A stretch of DNA of 64,000 nucleotides from Pelomyxa schiedti (taxonomy: Eukaryota > Evosea > Pelobiontida > Pelomyxidae). Shown piece by piece: positions 1 through 11,664 of this stretch; position 1 is the first letter of the stretch; each line of letters begins with the position of its first letter. The notes beneath the pieces were generated by a model. That model was not told where the DNA came from. It ran no database searches and worked only from the letters and a program-made list of their open reading frames with translations. The translations under genes were made by a program, and so were the position numbers. Location: NCBI GenBank assembly GCA_020536535.1, contig JAHLWZ010000231.1, positions 78,985 through 142,984 of the forward strand, given 5' to 3'.

Positions 1-2560
1 TGGTTTGCAATGCCCGTCTCCCTTGTGGGCACACTTGTGAGCGCCGCTGTCATCCAAATATGAAAGTATTGGAGTTGTGTTTTTGAAACTATCTAAAGTT
101 ATTTATAACAGGAACACCAACTACAAGCTTGTCTCAAGCCTTGCATCCGCATCCCAAAACATTGCCCTTTCCAACACCCTTGCATGAAGTTGTGCTGTGA
201 TAAGTGTGATCCTTGCAACACAGAAGTTAAGGATGCTAAGCTTCCGTGCGGACATCTTGCCACGATCAAGTGCTACCAAGTGCACAACCTTGGGCAAATT
301 GCTTGTGATGCTAAGGTACAGTTTGTGTATCAGGGTGGGGTTTTTTAACAAAATCTGGAAGGTATCATTGACATTTACACTCTGCGGGCACTCTCTGACC
401 ACCACTTGCCACGAATCGCGTTCTTCTCAGCTTAAGTGCGTGGATACATGTGGTGTTGCACTTGAATGTGGTCATGCGTGCTCAAACCCTTGCACAACAT
501 GTCAAGAAAAGAGTGCCTCCGTTCCTCCCCCTTCGGTTCATGGTCCTTGCACTCAACTGTGTGGAAGGTTTGTGTGATCTTCATTTAGTACGATTCACCT
601 TTTTTTTTCCCAGGGCTCTCTTCTGTGGACATAAGTGCACTTCCCCCTGCCACCCACCAACAAAATCTTGTCCACCCTGCGTGGCAAGATGTTCAATGAA
701 GTGTGTGCACTCTGAGTGCAAGGGCAATTGTAATGAGGCATGCTCCCTCTGTGCTGAGTGCTGCACATGGTCTTGCGAACACCAAGGCCCCTGTCCCCTT
801 CCATGTGGGGCTCCATGCACAAGGTTTCTATTTTGTTTTTCTTCATTGAATTTTCTGAAACTATGTGCTACAAGGCTGCCCTGCAACGAAAGGTGCAATA
901 AGAAGCTCGGATGTGGGCACCAGTGCCCCTCAGTCTGTGGAGAACCCTGTCCAAACAAGGAGTACTGCCCAATTTGTGGGACGCAGAACAACAGAGACCG
1001 AGTTGTAGATTTCATCAGCTTCACAACTCTTCAGGAACACTTCGAAGTATGTCATCCCAATCTGTTTGGGAATCTGAATGATTTATAATGTATCAAGACT
1101 CCCTCTGTTGAACCAGTGGTTGTCCTTGCGTGTGGTCATGTCTATACAGTTTCAACCCTGGACAATATCTTTGAACTCTCGCGTTATTATCAATCCACGG
1201 TTTCTCCAGACTCAACTCTCCCTCTGTTCACCGGGCTTTTGCCACTGTACTCGTCATCTTCCATTGCGGTCGACCCAGAGTCAACTCCCAAAGAAATGGC
1301 CGTTGTCAAAGGATGCCCGGAGTGCAGGCTACCAATAATTGGTGTTTATCGTTATGGTCGACCTTTGAACTTTGCTCTACTTGCCAGCGTACAGAGGTTA
1401 TTTTGATTAAATTCAAACGGCCACTAACAGTTACTGCACAGGAAGTTCCTACAACAGCAGCTGACTCTCCTTTTTAACATTGCTGAAGCAATTTCTACTC
1501 TATCCTCTGATACCAAGCCTCTTCACCAACTTAAGGAAGCTTATTCTCTCAGCAGCAAGTGTCGAGTAGCCGCTCTCAAAGCCACACCACCTTCAGTTCT
1601 GATGTATAATGCCACACAAGCTGCTTTGAAAAGGCAACATGCACTCAATGCAGATGCAGCTGCAAAACTGAAGGCTGCAACCCCGACCCCAATCTCTGCT
1701 TTGGTCAATGACATGCCCAGCCCGGACACACGTACCAAGTGTTTAGCATGTGCGTACTATGCGGAAGTTGTATCACTTGCCGCGAATGCACTTCTGGTAC
1801 TTCCTGCAGAGGAATTATCTCCCACAAAGAGCATTTCAGTGACAGTTGGGGACAAAACAAAGTAACTGCAAAAGATTGTTCCTCATCTCACCGAATTGTA
1901 GGACTTTGACCACAGGGGGATTGCCAAACTTACAGAAGGAATTCAACGAAGCTTCGTCAATGGCACTAGACGCTCTTGCAGATGCTCTAGCCCACAAGTC
2001 CCTTAAAACTGCCTCGGAAGTAGCCCGCGCTTTGTGCAGGTTACATCACGCACAAGCTAGGGTCATAGACAAAAGCCAAGGCAACCCGAAAGAAAGAGAC
2101 CAAGTCATAAAAGTCGCACTCGACGCTATCGGCAGGGTCTTTGCATGTTGTCCCTCCGTATTCCCGCGCATGGATTCGCTCATTCACACATATCCACGCA
2201 GGTGGCATCGACGACCCCGACCTGCGCCAGCTCGAAGTGGTGCTCAAGAAGTACGGGGAAGGCCTTACAGTTGAAGAAAAGAGAGCGATATTCTCCGCCA
2301 TGAAGCTTAGTGCCGCGACCGGTTCCTACGGGGGCCACTGGTACCAATGCTCCAACGGCCACATCTATACAATCGGCGAGTGTGGTGGGGCCATGGAGAC
2401 CTCTACTTGTCCTGAGTGCGGCGAACAGATAGGTACACAAAACAGCCCCCTCTTACCGCTGGCACAACACTAACACCACAAAGGAGGGGGTCACCACCAT
2501 CTCGTTGGAACTAGCCAGGTTGCTTCCAGTTTCTTGCAAGAGATTGGAAGCACCGAGTAG
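1..2560 (+). CDS. NFX1/ZNFX1-like zinc-finger protein, C-terminal part (truncated at left edge)
   Basis: The reading frame is already open at base 1, so the N-terminus, which carries a helicase in ZNFX1 relatives, lies outside. The exons encode a series of NFX1-type fingers with CxxC, LPCGH and CGHxC signatures, for example LPCGHTCERRCH at the start, ECGHACSNPC near 470 and LGCGHQCPSVCGEPC near 910. A helical segment follows, and the end is an RZ-type finger (HWYQCSNGHIYTIGECGG near 2338-2394, then CPEC) as in ZNFX1 and RNF213. Splicing the last short intron (about 2433-2481) continues the frame into GGGHHHLV and a TAG stop at 2558-2560, which matches the family tail better than the unspliced stop at 2472. 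ZNFX1 relatives act in RNA surveillance, small-RNA inheritance and antiviral defence; here that role is inferred from homology only. It converges on the MLH3-like gene, with only about 100 bases between stops. Confidence 0.85.
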
Positions 2561-2606
2561 GGTTGGTGGAATGGTTTGTTGTAATTTGTTGGGTTGGCCA
2601 GTTTAA

Positions 2607-2612
2607 AATAAA
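2607..2612 (+). terminator. AATAAA polyadenylation signal after the ZNFX1-like gene
   Basis: An AATAAA hexamer lies 47 bases after the ZNFX1-like stop, inside the 100-base gap to the convergent MLH3-like stop. It is the only clear 3'-end signal there. The two transcripts probably overlap at their 3' ends. Confidence 0.5.
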
Positions 2613-2659
2613 ACAAAAATCCACCTTCGATTTTCTTGGCTTTTGTTTTGCCCGTCACT

Positions 2660-5611
2660 TTATACGAGGAGAGAAGTGTCACAAAGCGGGTAGACGTTGA
2701 TTCGGCCGCTTGGGTTTGTCAGAGGGATGTAAGGAAAAGGGGTGGGCTGATACTGTGCACATTGAAAAGGAAGCCGGCACTGCGACAGTCTCGACAGGAG
2801 GTCTTCACATTCGGATTTTTGCAGCCTGTCTCCAAACATGATGGCACCTGTGCTTTGGGTGAGTACTAGTTGTTAGGATGCAAAGACATACTCCGGCAAG
2901 CTTTTGAAGCTAAAATGGTGAGAACTGAAGGCGGTTTTGTGAAGGCAGACCCTGAAGCTTTGGAGAGGGCAAGTAAGAACTGAGTGAGGTCTTCACAAGT
3001 CAACACGACTCCAATTACAACAGGCACCCGTGTGGTTCTCACTGGAATCCAAGCTTGTACTGCCCTTTCTTGTGTGTTTACATATTGTGGGTGACAAATG
3101 AAGCCCCAGGCAGATACATTCTCTAAATAGTGGTTAAAGGTGTTACTGAGCCTCGATCAGGTGCCTTGATACAGCTCAAGTAACTGCACCTCGTGGGCTG
3201 AAAGGGACCAAGTCCAATCACCACATCGATATTGCACATTGTGCTCATTGCCATTACGTCCAAAAACCTTCAATGTAATCATTAGTTAGATTCCCTTTTT
3301 TTCTTGCAGAAGAACCTCATTCTCAAATTCTTCAAGTTTAATCCTCTCATGGACGGCGTGTTGATCAAAAGCGTACCTTCGTGAATAGGTTGATCAGAAA
3401 AGCACGCCGGGTACTTACACAGAAGTGTTTATTTTTGCTAGAATGTATTTGAGGTCAACTTGACAGATTGCTTGCATTCCAGTGAGCATTTCTTTAGTGA
3501 CTGGTTTCGGAGTGCACACTTTGAAACATACTGGAACAGAAGGTAAGGGACACGAACTTGTGGGTGCTGCCAAAGAAGTAACTGTGGTTTCTGTGGATAG
3601 TACTGGTTTTAGTGCAAGTGTTGCCGTTGGGATTTGTTTCTGAGGAGCTCCAGTATGATGAGATAAAGTGGATGAATCTTCATTGAAATCCTGGTATTCG
3701 TTATGTAAGAAGAAGGGAAGGTAAATTCGAACTTTGGTCTTTCTCACACTGGGGAATTCGCTCGGTCCTCTCCTGGAAAAGTGTGAAAAGGATTTGCGGT
3801 GAGGGCATACAAAAAAGCAGGAGGAGCTGAGGAGCAACGCCTTCTTCTTGCGAGAGGTTTAGAGGATATCTCCCGGTGGATATTTGTGTGTACTGGGCTG
3901 GATGTGGTGGTAGGATAATGTACTTTTGGAGGGGTTATTTTTCCTGTTTCGCATGTTCTTGCCTTCTTTGGTGGAGAAATTGAAGAAACTGTGGGTTGTG
4001 TTGCGAGTGGTTTAGTTGCTGGAACTATTGATACACAATGAGCATTTGGTGGGTCACTTGATTGAGAAGTGGCCAATTCCACCTGGGGAAGTGACCCACA
4101 GAGACCACAGATGGATATGTCAGCTATAAGAAGTCACCTCTGGGGAAAAAATGGGGGAAAGGCTACACGAATTCAGAGCTTCTATTCCATAGATAGAACA
4201 TGTAATGAGACTGGATAAAATGCGTAAAGGAGTGGTGGAATCCTACATTTTCAGTTGTTAAGCGCTTGAAAAAAAAACAGTGACGCACCTGGAAGACAAT
4301 CCCCAAATTTTCAGTCGTTGTGGAGAAGAAATCGACCAAAGAAGGAGGGCATGAAAGCATTATGATGAATACAGGGTATCGATCACATGTTCTTGGTTTG
4401 TCAGTGATACGCAGACGATTCTCAACAGACCTTACCTCACTCTTCTATCATCACTGGAATATAATTTACCAAATATTGTATTTATTTCCTTCTGAAAAAC
4501 GGATTTGTGGAGCCACTTCCCATTGATATGTAATTGAGTCAAGGAGTGTTCAATAAGCAGTATAGTAACTAGAAATGTAGGATATAAAAAAATTGCAAAT
4601 CCTGATTGCCCAATCACATAAGGGAAATTGAGAAAAGTAGAAGATACCTTGCTGGTATAGGGTCTGGCTGTTGGGGATTGAATATACCCAGTAAAGTGGT
4701 ATAAATTGTGATTGTGGGAGGGGAGTGGTTGTAGGGAAAGAGCAATATCTGAGCCAAATAAATCACCAAAAACTGCAACGGAAGTGCCCCGCTACTTCAC
4801 ATGTCAAAGGCTATTATACAATGTGTGCATCGCTTTACTGCTATTGTAGAGAGTATGCGAGTCCCCTTGTGGGAATATAAAACGATCGAGGTATTTGGAT
4901 GCAATAGAGCCAATGCTTCAAGTGATTGTTTTAATCTGTGTGTAATTGACTCTGCACTGGTTGATGTCTTTCTGCGTGCTGGATACATATAAAAGAGATC
5001 TTGGGCCTGTTATATGTGAATTCTCGATTGGCATTCACTCTCTTGTATACCCGAATTGTTGTGCCAGTTGCACGGCCCTCCTCTGCAGCAGCCAGTGACA
5101 GAGTTTTCCCACCCTTTTTGAGTGTGGTAGGTTAGGGAAAAAATAGCGGGGGTAATTAATATACATGAAAGGTTTTGGTGAAGGTTTGAGGGCTTCCAGC
5201 CGCTCTAGAAGTTATTCTCAGAAAACAACATCGGGCCAAGTTTGCCAGAGACTCCCCACGCCCCGCGGGCAGAACTTCCTCAGAGCACTCTTTTGATGTC
5301 ACTGCATTTGAGGTCAAATTGAGTGTTTTTGGCCAGTGCTCCACATCGTGTCCAATACAACAAGCAGGGAAGGCGTAAAACTAACTTAATCGCTGCCCTA
5401 CAAACTGCATCTGGTCCGCTTGTATTCCACACCCATTGTCGCGTACTTCGAACGAGAAAGTGACAGGATCGAACGTAGTCTCCACTCGCGTCGCTCCTGC
5501 CTCAATGCTATTTGCCACACACAACAACACAGCTTCACACAGTGACGGAACACCCAGCGTAGATCTCAGATCCTCGGCACACTCGCTCTCCACCTTTCTG
5601 ATTCGCTGCAT
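2660..5611 (-). CDS. MLH3-like MutL homologue (mismatch repair / meiotic crossover family)
   Basis: The ATG at 5611 opens a GHKL ATPase domain: VANSIEAGA, then DNGCGI, then (after an intron near 5290-5392) VGQRLMTSK and the lid GRGESLANL. Later exons give GTTIRV, DLFYMYPARRK, the strand QLHINGKWLHKSVF (near 4530) and RYPVFIIMLSCPPS (near 4370), all in MutL order. A Ser/Thr/Pro-rich linker spans about 3560-4100. The C-terminal domain follows: MQAICQVDLKYILAKI, then DQHAVHERIKLEEF (near 3330), which fits the nuclease motif DQHA(X)2E(X)4E, then KACRSM (near 2900) and FQCAQYQP (near 2750). About a dozen short introns are needed. The order of motifs and the MLH3-like DQHA context favour MLH3 over PMS1/PMS2. 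Two oddities: the ATPase glutamate is replaced, and the usual C(P/A)HGRP motif is degenerate. The exact exons between 2830 and 3230 are not certain. Confidence 0.82.
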
Positions 5612-5989
5612 TTTTTTTTTTTTCAAATAATGAACTGGTGTACGAACCTGGCCAAACAAGTGCGAAGAAGGGAAAAAAAAATCTGCAAGGCAATTCGCAA
5701 CATGGAGAAAGAAAGGATAAAAGTTTTGTTGTCCCTAACCTGGCAAGAGTCAGGGTGTGATTTGCTAATGTACAGATTTGCCAGGCCCACTACCAACAAC
5801 GAGTTACCGTTGCCGGCTGGGATTTGGCTTTTCTGTTTGGGGGTTGTGTGGGAGTTATGGGATAGGCAATAAAAGGGGGCTAGGGGGGAGAGGGGGGCTT
5901 GGGATTCTTCACCCACCCCATTTCTTCAATGGGGTGGGGAATGGCATATTGTCCTGTTGTCCTGTTCCCACCCAGCCATGCGGCCGGCT

Positions 5990-7234
5990 TCAGAAGCACA
6001 GCATGAGCCCCTGGTTGTGTTGTTGGGGGTGAGAGGGTGTGGCTGCGCAGGTGTCCGGGAGCCCTGTGGTGGTGCGCTGATTGCGCATCATTTGTAGGTG
6101 CAAGGCTGCAGCTTCCTGCATCACTTGCTCTTGGTGCTCAGACACCCAGTGGGAGGCCAATTCCGTTTGGGAGAGCTGTTGTTGTGGGGGGTACTGGTTG
6201 GCAGCTGATGTGCGGGGTGCTTTGTATGAGTTGACTGTGGTGTGAGTCACCGCCGGGTGAGAGCGCTTGATTCGCTGTGGGTTGCCCTGCTGCTGGTCCA
6301 CTTGCGGAGGCGGAGTAGAGAAGCGAGGAGGGCACGTAAAAGAAGGAGTCACAACAGGGTGGACTTGGTACTGGGAGCAATCCTTGTCCGCGTAAGTCAT
6401 TTCCTGTGACACCGGGGATACTGAGGTTCCAGTGTAAAGAGGACCAGATGAGGTAGGGGAAGGTTTGACAGTAGCCGTGACCACTTCCACAGTGGTTACT
6501 TGAAGTTGAGGAGATGGGGGTGGGGCTGGTGTGCTGGAAGGAGAAGGGGAGCCAGGAGGGGTTGTGCACTCCAAGCCCTGGTTAGGTTCCTGGGCTGGTA
6601 GACCTGCAAAACTATAAGGACGGGGGTGTCGGGAATAAGGTGATACCTGTGATTGCTGTTACAGCATCATCATACTGAGCAAAGCTCTCGGGGGTTATGT
6701 AAAGATCGAACTGAACCATCTTGAGTTGAGTGAGTTCCAAAGCGTTCATCTCTAGCATTGAGACTCCTCCAACTTTGGCGTAGAACTTGTTGGAGTAGAA
6801 ACTGTCCTCGTAAAATTTCAAGGCCGTTACTAAACTGACACAAGGTCAGGTGCGAGTAAGGCTAAGGTTGCCAAAACTCACCACGAAAGAAGTAACCGGT
6901 GAGCATTTTTCTCGGTAAGGAAGAACAAGGGGTTCTTCTCGAGAATACGGTCGATAAAGACCAAAGCGGCTACCATAGTTGTTCGGTTACAGCCACTATA
7001 CTGCTCAAGTCTATGTGTTGGGGGGGAAAAAAAAAACAGAAAAAAAAGAGTTAATAAGCGAGAAACACAGTAATACGAGCGATACCGTTTTATGTAAGAC
7101 TCTAAAGTAATTCCTGGGACTCGTGCAGCTTCAAAGGCGGTGTTTTGGGGGGGACTTGATTGTACGAAGGGTCTTTGAGCCTCGATAAGACGTGTCAATA
7201 GACGCGAGATCTGGACGTATATAGGTGACTCCAT
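5990..7234 (-). CDS. PHO80/PCL-type (cyclin P/U-like) cyclin with Pro/Ser/Gln-rich tail
   Basis: Four exons join cleanly. The first (from ATG 7234) has ESPIYVQISRLLTRLIEAQ. The second has SGCNRTTMVAALVFIDRIL. The third has YSNKFYAKVGGVSMLEMNAL and LELTQLKMVQFDLYIT. This is the compact cyclin box of the PHO80/Pcl and plant cyclin-U families, whose hallmark is an NKxYAKVGGxxxxEMNxLE segment. Such cyclins activate PHO85/CDK5-like kinases in phosphate sensing, polarity or the cell cycle. The last exon (about 5990-6610) is a low-complexity tail rich in Pro, Ser, Thr and Gln, with no domain I recognise; it may be a regulatory or degradation segment. Introns: about 7018-7085, 6837-6890 and 6607-6650, all GT-AG. 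Confidence 0.85.
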
Positions 7235-8879
7235 AGTTCGTTTGACTTGCTACGCTTGTGACTCGTGGTCCACCCCCCAGGGCTTTTTTATTTTGAAGGT
7301 TTTGAAACTTTTTGTTCGTTTATTCAAATAAAGGGAGATGCCGGCAACATCCACGAAGCCCTCGGGACGAAATCCACCCAAAATGATCAAAATCAAGTGT
7401 TTGCGCAGTTAGCGGCCCATCTTAGGACCGGGGTGAATTGTCATTACTTTTAAGGCAGGCTCCACAAACAGGTACGGTCTGGGGATTCTTTTGGTGACTT
7501 GGGCTGGTGGGGTTGTTGATGTTCGTGTAAGTATGGTGTGGTTGGCGCCAAACCAGGGGCAACCAGGAATGTTTTTTGCTCTTCTTAGGACCCACAGGTG
7601 TTGTGTTGTTGTAAGTGTGTTGTGTATTATTGGTATGAGATACATGTGATAGTAGGGTTTGGTAATAATGAAAAGGAAGGTTGTGTTCACCACAGTTTGC
7701 CAGCAGTGTAAGAAGCTCTACAAAGAAATGTATGGAATAAAATAAACTGCAGACTGCTTGGCCTGGCAAAGAAAAAGATTGGTTGTGCCAAAAGAGTTAT
7801 GGTCTGTTGACTATTGTTTCCCCCACATACCACACAAGTGCTTCCCTATCAGAACAGTGCTTTCCATGAATGAAACCTGAATGCCCATAGCACTGCTGTT
7901 GCCTGTTGCTGGTTGGTTGTTGGTGACTGGCCAAAAAATCCCACTGAATCAATGACTGTGCGTTATGGGGTGGTGGTGTGAGTTGAGGGAGAGAAGGAGG
8001 AAGAAGAAGAAGAAGAAGCCAAAAGAGGCATTCTCCCACCACTACTACCACCCACCACGCCCAACAGCAACAAACCACAATGCCCCCAAAAAAGCAAAGG
8101 ATTGTGGTGGACAGACAACCCACAATGGCAGTGCGTTATGGGGTGGTGGTGTGAGTTGAGGGAGAGAAGGAGGAAGAAGAAGAAGAAGAAGCCAAAAGAA
8201 GCATTCTCCCACCACTACTACCACCCACCGCGCCCAGCAGCAACAAACCACAATTCCCCCAAAAAAGCAGAGGATGGTGAGGGGGGTCCACATGATGATG
8301 ATGGTGATGCATGCTGACACAATGTAGACGATACAGCAATGTTGCTGCTTGTGGCGAGGTGAGCTAAATATTAGTATGGCCCACCAAAATGATTCTGGAG
8401 TGCCACACTGCTGTTTGTTGTACTTTTTTTTTGTTTTGATGTAATTTTTTCCCAGCTTTTCAAAGTCCCTTGTGGGACAGCGGTAAAATCTCCTGTCATT
8501 GGCAGTACGTTGGACAGCCGGCAACACTTTTTGTTTTGGTGCCTGTTTGTTGCACACTTTGTTTTGTTTGAAAGACTTTTGAAGGGTCGCTGAAAAATTC
8601 GAAAGTGATCAGATGGCCACAGATCCAGCCACGTTGTTGCCGGTAACGGGTTGCACGGATCCGCAAGATCCACAGCTTCGTTGTTTGTTGTTCCTTTGGC
8701 GTGCTCGTCAACACGAGTTGGGGTTGGTTTCCAGCGAACCGCCGCCACCTGAAGTCGTCGGTCATGTTGTATTTTCCTTCCTTCCCTCACTCCCTTTTTT
8801 TTTTTTTTTTTTGTGGGAATTTGGGGAGGGTTTGGTGGGCTAAAGTTTGAGATTGGTTGTTTACTGTTGCTCATAGAGA
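7235..8879. other. 1.6-kb region without a confident gene
   Basis: Both strands carry open stretches of up to about 560 bases, but none shows a domain, consistent splice sites or a natural start. The minus strand from about 7693 to 7409 encodes a plausible short peptide with KRIPRPYLFVEPALKVM and is followed by an AATAAA on the minus strand near 7327, so a small minus-strand gene is possible. On the plus strand an ATG at about 7338 could start a short Lys-rich peptide. At 8613-8760 the plus strand could hold an extra first exon of the downstream lipid-enzyme gene. The centre is a tandem duplication (7958-8283), and a long T tract lies at about 8792-8811. Confidence 0.5.
7958..8283. repeat. 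Tandem duplication, 173-bp period, about two copies
   Basis: The unit starting GTGCGTTATGGGGTGGTGGT at 7958 recurs at 8131 with only scattered substitutions, and the similarity runs to about 8283. Each unit holds a purine tract of GAG/AGA triplets, CCACCACTACTACCACC and CCCCCAAAAAAGCA. The near identity points to a recent duplication. Both strands stay open through much of it only because the composition is biased, so it should not be read as coding. Confidence 0.9.
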
Positions 8880-11580
8880 ATGAGAGTTTTGATGTGTGGA
8901 GTTTGGGACCTTCTGCACCCTGGGCATGCACAGGCGATGGAGCGAGTGAAGGAAAAGTTCCCTCATTGTTGGCTTATTATAGGAGGTATTCTGGGGATTT
9001 TTCCCCCATTTGGAATTCTAATTGATGGAATAAGTTCACAGTGACCAAACTACGGCTTCCATGAAGGGCAAACCTGTTTTAACAATGAAAGAGAGGGCTG
9101 AAATGGTTAGGCACATTAAGTATGTTGATGAAGTGCTTCTGGACTGTCCTTGGGCAGTTGATAAAAGTTTCCTTGATAGTCATATGGTGACCACTTTGTC
9201 CTGTATATTGCACTGCACCTTATAGTTTTGAAGATAGACCTTGTAGTTGGCTCTGATGATAGCTTTACGAGTAAAGGCAAAAGTATCTATGAAGAAGTTC
9301 AAAAGTTGGGGAAGTTCGTTGAAATTCCCCGCATAGAAGGTGACAATTCAAATAGTAGAAGCTATTACAAGAGTTCACCCTAACCATAGGAATATCTTCT
9401 ACTTCTATCATTTCTCGAATTGTTAGTAATTATGATGCCTACATTAATCGCACCCTTGATTGCGGCTATTCACTAAGTGATTTGAATGTGTCATATCTTC
9501 GGGTAACATTCGTTACTTCCAATAAATAGAAATGTTCAAATATGTACAGGGTATGAGAGTATCAACCTCTCGAGGTGTGAAAAAAGTTATGAGGGGCTTT
9601 GGATTTGGTGCCAACTGGAGGATTAGTGGCTTCACGAGGCGATTTGGTGAGAAAATTCTTCAGTCATGGGCTCAAAGGGGACTTGCAAAAGAACTTGTGT
9701 GAATGCATTAGAGACAAACTATCACTCACAAAACAAAAAAGCGTCTTGCAGAGGCTACTGACCCAAGCTACCCTTCAGCAGCATCAGAGGAAACATCAAC
9801 TTCGTCTGAAGATTTGAGTGAAATTTTCCCTTGGGCACTTAAGCAGTGCAAAGAGTTGGTCAATGGTTGGAAAAATGTGGACGTATCAGAAATTTCCATC
9901 AAAGTAATAAAAGGTTATTTCCTTATGCAACATGAAACGAGTTTTGATTGGTTTTAGGAGGACTTACAAATAGACTCTACAAACTCTCTTTGTCACCCGA
10001 GGCGACTGAAAGACTGAATGAAGCTGCTGATCCGGCTTCTTGTGGTATCAACAGTATAATTTCCATTGTACTCATTCGTGCAGAAAGGGTACCTCAACAC
10101 GTTCTTGTTCGCAAATATGGCGAAGGAACCGAAGTATTTTTCGACCGCAGTCACGAGCACATTATCTTTAGCAGATTCTCTGATGCTAGACTTGGTCCTC
10201 ACTTGTATGGCCTTTTCGAAGGAGGACGGATTGAGGAATTTCTTGAATTGCAATCTCTTACATCAGACGAGGTACCTAATGTGCTGCTGGCCATTGCACA
10301 GCAACTTGCAAATGTGCACAGACTAGAGATTGAGGATTTACCACATACCCCCTCCTTGTTTAATTCTCTGCGACATTGGTATGAAGCAGCAATGCAAGTT
10401 ACATTTGGTACACCTCCTAAATTTGTACAACCTGACTTGGGTTGCCAGATGACCCAAAGAAGAAACTTCAACTGTCAGAGCTTGGTCTAGAAAAATTGGG
10501 AGGCGAGATAGATGAACTTCAAGGTTACTTACGTAAGATTGATTCACCAATGTGCTTTTGCCACAACGATTTACTTGGCGGAAACATCATGTATGACAAT
10601 GAATCCAAGAAACTGTGCTTTATTGATTTTGAATATGGCTCTTATAATTACCGAGGTATATTAATACAATTCATAAGTGTGACTGATCCCTGCTAGGGTT
10701 TGACTTCGGAAATCATTTCAATGAATGGATGCTCGTATATAGTGAGCCCCACGAACCTTGGTTCCGGCTGGAGCCATCTCATTATCCCTCATACCAGCAA
10801 CAGCATGACTTCTTTAGCACTTACCTTCGTCAGTATCTGTCTGTTTCCTCTACCTCCCCGACCACAGTAACTTCAGGCGAACCTGTTCCCCCAGCTACAA
10901 CAACTACTACCACTGCAACTACCTCAACTACAACAACTACCTCCACAGCAACTTCCGAAGAGGCTCTTATATTATCAAATCCAGAACGGTTTGAACAAGC
11001 AGTACAAGGACTCATTGCTGAAGCTAACCAATTTTCCCTTGCATCCCACATCTTGTGGGCCGTGTGGTCTGTTATTCAAGCTTCTTCCTCGTCTATCCAA
11101 TTTGGTTATCTCGAATTTGCCCAGGCACGAATCAAAGAATACTACAAAAGGAAAAACGATTATCTAGTAGAACACGTTTATACCAAATCCTACTGTGAAC
11201 CCCACGTATTGACGTGTGTTATTCATTATTATTCCAGTTTCCAGTTTAATTCCCAATCCAGAGAAACTCCCAGCCCGGCCACCACAGTATTTGTTAGTAA
11301 TGATGACCACCACTTTGTGGTAAGCCCACTCATTAACAGTACACAAACATGACAGCTATTCCAGGAGGCCAGATTCAACATTCCGACCTGGTGCAAGCAA
11401 TGTGGTTACTTTGTGCGTTCTCCATTTGGGAAACAAGGCTACCGCTGCCAAGGTTACAATACAGTTTCGGAAATAAGACTCACTAACAAACTAAAAGCTT
11501 GCGGGATGTGCGTTCACCGTAACTGCAAAGACAACGTTGTATCGAAATGTGTCTTCAGAAAGCAAGCAGAAATTTTGTAA
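8880..11580 (+). CDS. Fusion of phosphocholine cytidylyltransferase, choline/ethanolamine kinase and C1 zinc finger
   Basis: Three domains run in one spliced frame. First, a cytidylyltransferase: CGVWDLLHPGHAQAMERVK (HxGH motif, near 8900), VHSDQTTASMKGKPVLTMKE, KYVDEVLLDCPW, and RIEG spliced to ISSTSIISRIVSNYDAY (family RTEGIS motif). A linker then leads through ALKQCKELVNGWKNV into the second domain, a choline/ethanolamine kinase: KGGLTNRLYKLSL, RKYGEGTEVFFDR, CHNDLLGGNIMYD (Brenner motif, 10560-10600), IDFEYGSYNYRG spliced to FDFGNHFNEW, then SLASHILWAVWSVIQ. A Thr-rich insert lies at 10850-10950. Third, at 11310-11550, a C1 finger: HHF, FNIPTWCKQCGYF, GKQGYRCQACGMCVHRNC, then SKC. The two enzymes catalyse choline to phosphocholine and phosphocholine to CDP-choline. 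The join between them is an ordinary phase-1 intron (about 9915-9958). The start is ATG 8880, 12 residues before the core; an upstream exon at 8613-8760 is possible. Confidence 0.88.
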
Positions 11581-11664
11581 CACAAAGCCCTCTTGGTTTA
11601 ATTTAAAATTCTATTCTCTGAGGAAATCACATACTTTCGGTTTTTTTTTCCCCTTGTGTGAAAC

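Noticed and set aside
7409-7693. Possible small minus-strand gene downstream of the cyclin promoter
   Set aside because: Kept only as a note: one plausible peptide and a polyadenylation hexamer, but no start, no consistent splice sites and no homology I recognise.
8371-8931. Minus-strand frame of 186 codons antisense to the start of the lipid-enzyme gene
   Set aside because: No recognisable domain, Lys and Thr tracts from simple sequence, and it overlaps the plus-strand cytidylyltransferase start.
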